From: Caldilineaceae bacterium
Lineage (GTDB): Bacteria > Chloroflexota > Anaerolineae > Caldilineales > Caldilineaceae
Assembly (NCBI GenBank): GCA_022842065.1
Contig: JALHQH010000059.1
Span: forward strand, 1 to 64,000
Direction of reading: 5' to 3'
DNA: 64,000 bases
Numbering within the stretch: the stretch's first letter is position 1; each line of letters begins with the position of its first letter. A program made the position numbers and the translations under genes. The notes below the pieces were generated by a model, which was not told where the DNA came from, searched no databases, and worked only from the letters and a program-made list of their open reading frames with translations. Shown piece after piece: positions 60,374-64,000 of this stretch.

Positions 60374-61404
60374 CAATCTCCGCCTGCTGCCGTTATCGGG
60401 CGATGGACGAAACTGGCCTTGATGATGCCATGATCGTTTGTTCCACTTTCCTGGTGGTCATCTTGATTCAAATGGTCGTTGTTGACCGTCAGACCATCAA
60501 ACATCCAGCGGCGCTTTTTGCTCTGGTCATAGAACTCCTGGCTAAACAGGATGTGATCCAGCGACTCCTTTATACCCTTGTGCGAATAGGTGTAGAAGAC
60601 ATCACGGGTATCGCGGAACTCCTGCATGATCTGCGCGCTATAGAGGGCTGTATCACCGCCGCCCTTGGAATCGCCAAACAGGTAACTAGGTTGTCCGGTC
60701 AAAATGTTCTGTGTATTGCTGCTTTGCCCGTCATTGATGTCGCCAATGACGATAACCGGCTGATCGGTATCCTTCAGCACCAAATTCAGGATCACGCGCA
60801 TCGCGGCCGCTTCGGCAGTACGACGAATGGTGGAGACTGCTGCACCTAACGCCGTGTGGTGCATCCCATGCACCTCCTTCTCATACCACGGCTCGCGAAA
60901 CAGTTCGGTCGGCCCTTTCGACTTGAAGTGGCATACAAAAAAGTGGACCAGGGGTTCCATAGGGTGCAGCCGCAGAAGGGCATGTAATACGGGACGGGAG
61001 AAGCCCTTAATCGTGACCGCGATGGCGGGTGTCTGCGCATCTCCACCGCCCGATCTGAGTACCAAGTTCTCTGGAAAATCCTCGATCCACGCTAACGACT
61101 CCACTGCAATCCCTGTGCGGACAGCCGCCGCACAGATGATCTTCTCACCTGCCGCATCTGTCGGTACCAGCAGTTGGTAATCACCTGCCATTGATGAATG
61201 GTTGAACGCACGCTTGAGTGACTCTGCGTGCCACAACTCTTGGAAAGCCAGCACGTCGGCATTGAGCAAATCGATCTGGTGGGCTGTCCAGGTAATCTTC
61301 CGGTTGTACTGTTCCTGCGTCCAGCCCTGGGCATCCTTGTACATTGGCAAACCAGGCTCGTTCAGATTGAACAGGTTAAAGGTTGCGACGCTGAATTTCT
61401 TCAT
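60373..61404 (-). CDS. Endonuclease/exonuclease/phosphatase-family protein
   Basis: 343 residues. KFSVATFNLFNLNEP, DVLAFQELWH, FFVCHFKSKGP, VIVIGDINDGQSSNT and SLDHILFSQEF, NDHGIIKASF contain the Asn, Glu, Asp-x-Asn and terminal Asp-His of the EEP catalytic site. It has no signal peptide. It may cut nucleic acid or a phosphodiester; the SUKH gene after it suggests a toxic nuclease held in check (inference). AAGGAAG precedes the ATG. Confidence 0.8.
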   Translation of the reverse strand: MKKFSVATFNLFNLNEPGLPMYKDAQGWTQEQYNRKITWTAHQIDLLNADVLAFQELWHAESLKRAFNHSSMAGDYQLLVPTDAAGEKIICAAAVRTGIAVESLAWIEDFPENLVLRSGGGDAQTPAIAVTIKGFSRPVLHALLRLHPMEPLVHFFVCHFKSKGPTELFREPWYEKEVHGMHHTALGAAVSTIRRTAEAAAMRVILNLVLKDTDQPVIVIGDINDGQSSNTQNILTGQPSYLFGDSKGGGDTALYSAQIMQEFRDTRDVFYTYSHKGIKESLDHILFSQEFYDQSKKRRWMFDGLTVNNDHLNQDDHQESGTNDHGIIKASFVHRPITAAGGD

Positions 61405-61456
61405 AGGGACTTCCTTTTCCTTAGTTTACATACATTCTGCTCATTGACACTCCTCA

Positions 61457-61476
61457 GGTGACACATCAATGTCACC
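61457..61476. promoter_or_regulatory. Short palindrome upstream of the EEP-SUKH pair
   Basis: GGTGACA-CATCAA-TGTCACC, a 7-bp inverted repeat 53 nt before the EEP start; possible operator. The rest of 61405-61644 shows no gene. Confidence 0.4.
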
Positions 61477-61644
61477 CAATGGCGGTTCGCCTTCGATCAA
61501 ATTGCTGATCTTGGTGGGCGCACTCCACTTGCGTTTGCCATTATATCGTCTTCCGGTGCGGCAGATATCGCGCCGAGGCCCGCGCGCACAGGCGAGCGGG
61601 CCGGGGGATCACGGCCTATACTCGACCCACCCCGATTGAATTTT

Positions 61645-62200
61645 CTATTGCGAAACGGTGGTTATCCAGTCTGTCAGCATGGTTAGGACGCGTGGTGCGT
61701 AGGCGTTTCGGCCTGACAGGGTGAATCTTGCTTGCGCGCTGACGGGCCATTGCTCGGCCAACTGAAAGTTGTAGTGCGCTGAGATAAGCAGCGAATGTGT
61801 CGCTCCCGGAACAAGCTCAAACTGGTTGTGCGGGTTAGCTCCTGCAAGTGCTGCGCTGTAAACCGATACTGAACACCGAAATACCGGCATCGATCAGTGC
61901 ATTGACCAGCGGCAGATAGCCGCCGTCGGAAGTGCGGTTCTGTGAGCCGTCACCATGAACCAATAGCACAATCGGGCCACGCGCGGATGCGTCATAAAGC
62001 GTTCCGTGCAGAACGTTGCCACCCTGCCGAAAGCTGATCTCGTGCATCGTGACATCGGGCAGGTCGAAGTCCGAGACATTGGACATCGACAGGGTCAAGA
62101 ACAGCAGCAGCGCCACCCCAAGCACTACGGTGATGCCAAAGATGAATGTCCGTTTCAACGCACGGTGCATCAGCAGTCTCCTTGAAAAAGGAAGGAGCAA
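61645..62200 (-). pseudogene. Alpha/beta hydrolase gene with internal deletion
   Basis: The 5' part (from 62200) encodes a membrane anchor (FIFGITVVLGVALLLFLTL) and the first half of a hydrolase (GGNVLHGTLYD, GPIVLLVHGDGSQNRTSDGG, LVNALIDAGISVFS). At about 61855-61870 the frame breaks and the other frame continues with a typical C-terminus (FELVPGATHSLL with the catalytic His, RVLTMLTDWI). The nucleophile elbow and most of the middle are missing, so the protein cannot be active. Confidence 0.8.
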
Positions 62201-62396
62201 GCCCGCCCCAGGAAATCGCCTTGTGTGTCGCGCTAGCGCACGGCCACTGCGACACCTGTTGACGGGGAATGAGCCGCCGGTCCTCAGTGTCGAATTCAGC
62301 GCGGGCTTCAGAATGCGCGCCGCGTGTGCAGGGCCTATTCCCTGGCTGATCCTCCTCTATCGCGAACCGCCGTGGTCGAGCGGGGTTGGTCGCCGC

Positions 62397-62990
62397 CTAC
62401 TCCAGTGCGTATTTCATCTGTGTGGCAGCGCCAAAGCCAAGTAGCCATTTCAAATAGGCGAATTGTTCGGTCTTTACAGGTACAAAGCCAATACGTTCAT
62501 AGAGGCCCCGAGCTGCGGGATTCGTGTCGATGACATCAAGGCGAACCGACCGATACCCTTCTTTCTTGGCATACGCTATGAGGCTATGCAAAAGCTTGGT
62601 CCCAATGCCACTGCCGCGCATCTTGGGCGAAACGCCTATTCCATCCATAAGCAATTGGCCCGCGACCTGATTTCGTTGAAACAGCGCAAGAACGAGGGCG
62701 GCACGAATGGCACCCCAGAACCCAATCTCCTCTTTCAACACCCGAAATGAAATCCCACCGGTCAGCGATCCTTGCCCCGTCTGGAAGCCGGCGATTCCAA
62801 CCATTTCACCATTGCTTATTGCGACGAGAGAAAACGCTGGATTAAAGCCCACTTTCAGGACTGCCATTCGTGTGATAGGGTTGGGCATCGCTATTGAGAG
62901 CTTGGCGCCAAACGCTGCGTCGTACAACTCGGCTGCCGATGAACGTAACTCGTCTGGAAACCCCTGCTGAACACTGATCTTATCACTCAT
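62397..62990 (-). CDS. GNAT-family N-acetyltransferase
   Basis: 197 residues; the ATG at 62990 follows AGGAG. VSPKMRGSGIGTKLLHSLIAYAKKEG is the acetyl-CoA-binding loop and helix, and VIDTNPAARGLYERIGF the last conserved block. Substrate unknown. The upstream extension to 63131 overlaps an attC-like palindrome and is not part of the protein. Confidence 0.85.
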   Translation of the reverse strand: MSDKISVQQGFPDELRSSAAELYDAAFGAKLSIAMPNPITRMAVLKVGFNPAFSLVAISNGEMVGIAGFQTGQGSLTGGISFRVLKEEIGFWGAIRAALVLALFQRNQVAGQLLMDGIGVSPKMRGSGIGTKLLHSLIAYAKKEGYRSVRLDVIDTNPAARGLYERIGFVPVKTEQFAYLKWLLGFGAATQMKYALE

Positions 62991-63006
62991 AATCTTGATC
63001 TCCTGA

Positions 63007-63104
63007 GGCCGTCCGCTGCGTTTCAGCCACCGCGGGTGCCACAATACCATAGATTCAAGTGCCAGGTGGCACGCAAAGCGGTCGGCTGCAAGCGCTGGTT
63101 GGGC
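63007..63104. repeat. attC-like half-palindrome
   Basis: On the plus strand GCGGTCGGCTGCAAGCGCTG is followed by GTTGGGC (63098-63104), which fits the attC core-site consensus GTTRRRY. The left half (GGCCGTCCGCTGCGTTTCAGCC) is complementary only in part. The arm resembles that of 59225-59317. The remainder up to 63335 shows no gene. Confidence 0.35.
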
Positions 63105-63334
63105 CGCTGCATCATAGCTGCATCTCGTCAAATTTCGGGAATAGGCATCAACCCACGTAAACGCACTGGGATGATACGGATTGCCGTGCTGAAGGTAGCC
63201 GCATATTTCCCTTCATCCGTATTCAGCGAAAGGATGCCGGAACTCCACTGATTAGCCAAACTCTACCAAAACAAATGTTCAGCGGTCTGTTCCTTATTTT
63301 GCGCCATTCAATCAAGTTACTGGAACAAGTGTCT

Positions 63335-63847
63335 TCATGATGCGGAGCTAGCTGACTGCTCTTCAAGTGGTTCGAGAATGACCACCGGTATTTGGCGTTC
63401 GGTTCGTTCTTGATACTCGGTGAAATACGGATACATCGCCACAAGTCTCGGCCAAAGAGATTGTCGCTCGCTCGGTGTGGCCAGCACAGCGCGGACTCTC
63501 ACCTTGAGGCCCATCATTTGCACAAGCGCTTCGCCACTTTGCTGGAGATTGAGCCACCAAGCTGGATTTTGGTCACTTCCTGAGTAGGCCGCGGCGATGA
63601 TAAAGCGCTTGCCATCCGGAATATAGATGAGGGGTATGGTACGGGGCTTTCCAGTCTTGCGACCTCGAACAGTAAGCAACAGTGTCGGATACTTTGCGAT
63701 TTGTGCTTTGCCATTGGTGAGACGGTACAACACAACGTGCAATTGAGTGAACAGTTTGACAACTGGACGCATCTGCTTGTGGCGAAGAACATTTGATAAT
63801 GCTGAGAAAAGTTTAGACTTGTCTGAGTTGACTGGAGAGACTGACAT
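63335..63847 (-). CDS. Deazaflavin-dependent nitroreductase-like protein (DUF385 type)
   Basis: 170 residues from the ATG at 63847; the ATG at 63865 is possible. PTLLLTVRGRKTGKPRTIPLIYIPDGKRFIIAAAYSGSDQNPAWWLNL is the hallmark block of the F420-dependent quinone reductase / Ddn family. Enzymes of this family use F420H2 or FMN to reduce quinones or nitro compounds; the cofactor here is inferred. It is the last gene before the window edge. Confidence 0.85.
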   Translation of the reverse strand: MSVSPVNSDKSKLFSALSNVLRHKQMRPVVKLFTQLHVVLYRLTNGKAQIAKYPTLLLTVRGRKTGKPRTIPLIYIPDGKRFIIAAAYSGSDQNPAWWLNLQQSGEALVQMMGLKVRVRAVLATPSERQSLWPRLVAMYPYFTEYQERTERQIPVVILEPLEEQSASSAS

Positions 63848-64000
63848 ATGTATAACTCTTTGCATATGGAATTGGTTTGGTAGTTGATACGAGCAGATGC
63901 ACGAGCTGGATGTCCAATGACGAACGTTCGCGGTCGAACACTTGGGTAAACAGCGGCGGGACAAGACGAGGCTACACTGTGCGGGGAAACTACAAAAAAG

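Noticed and set aside
1..64000. tRNA, rRNA or riboswitch genes
   Set aside because: I looked through the intergenic stretches for cloverleaf-like and TTCRANTC-type T-loop patterns and saw none I could support; a tRNAscan-SE/Infernal run would settle this.

Overview
The window looks like a chromosomal segment of a Chloroflexota bacterium (Anaerolineae/Caldilineae type). This is inferred from gene content and from a recurring C-terminal 'LPL' tail on large secreted proteins; no rRNA or tRNA gene is present to anchor the taxonomy. Genes are moderately GC-rich, mostly in short operons with 1-13 nt overlaps and AGGAG-like ribosome binding sites. Intergenic spaces are unusually full of palindromes and short repeats.

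Layout. 0-13.5 kb holds scattered catabolic enzymes and efflux genes: D-glutamate cyclase-like protein, MFS transporters, an enolase-superfamily enzyme, aldo/keto reductase, esterase, SDRs, acetyltransferases, a DUF433/DUF5615 toxin-antitoxin pair, and an AAA-ATPase-like/PD-(D/E)XK gene split by an IS200/IS605-derived mini-element. 13.7-24.4 kb holds a two-gene STAND (NB-ARC + TPR) module, a TetR/MFS pair, a dense nest of palindromic repeats, a wrecked pentapeptide-repeat gene, and mazE-mazF followed at once by a Thg1-like reverse polymerase gene. 24.7-30.7 kb encodes two large secreted proteins: a modular ExeM/NucH-type nuclease with Ca-binding repeats, and an LVIVD beta-propeller-like protein.

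30.9-54 kb is a carbohydrate region: Gfo/Idh/MocA oxidoreductase, GH4 glycosidase, sugar ABC transporter with LacI regulator, HpaI-type aldolase, two TIM-barrel isomerases, and a ThuA-AKR-PhyH-desaturase operon. Between these genes sit defence-like or toxin-antitoxin modules: an intact AAA-ATPase-like/PD-(D/E)XK protein (31949-33754), an ABC-type ATPase with a small PD-(D/E)XK partner (35781-37681), AbiEi/AbiEii (43777-45233), a TOPRIM-like protein with an ABC-type ATPase (46278-48159), and a PIN pair (52300-52961). 54-64 kb is a minus-strand run of small unrelated enzymes (DinB, RibD-C reductases, serine hydrolase, S51 peptidase, VOC, GNAT, DUF385-like). It also contains an EEP nuclease coupled to a SUKH-like gene and two attC-like palindromes, so part of it may be cassette-derived.

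The most novel candidates are the mazEF-thg1 operon, the two ATPase/nuclease pairs inserted among sugar genes, the EEP-SUKH pair, the orphan omega-RNA-like mini-element, and a family of intergenic hairpins that share architecture (short units repeated in opposite orientations) but not sequence.
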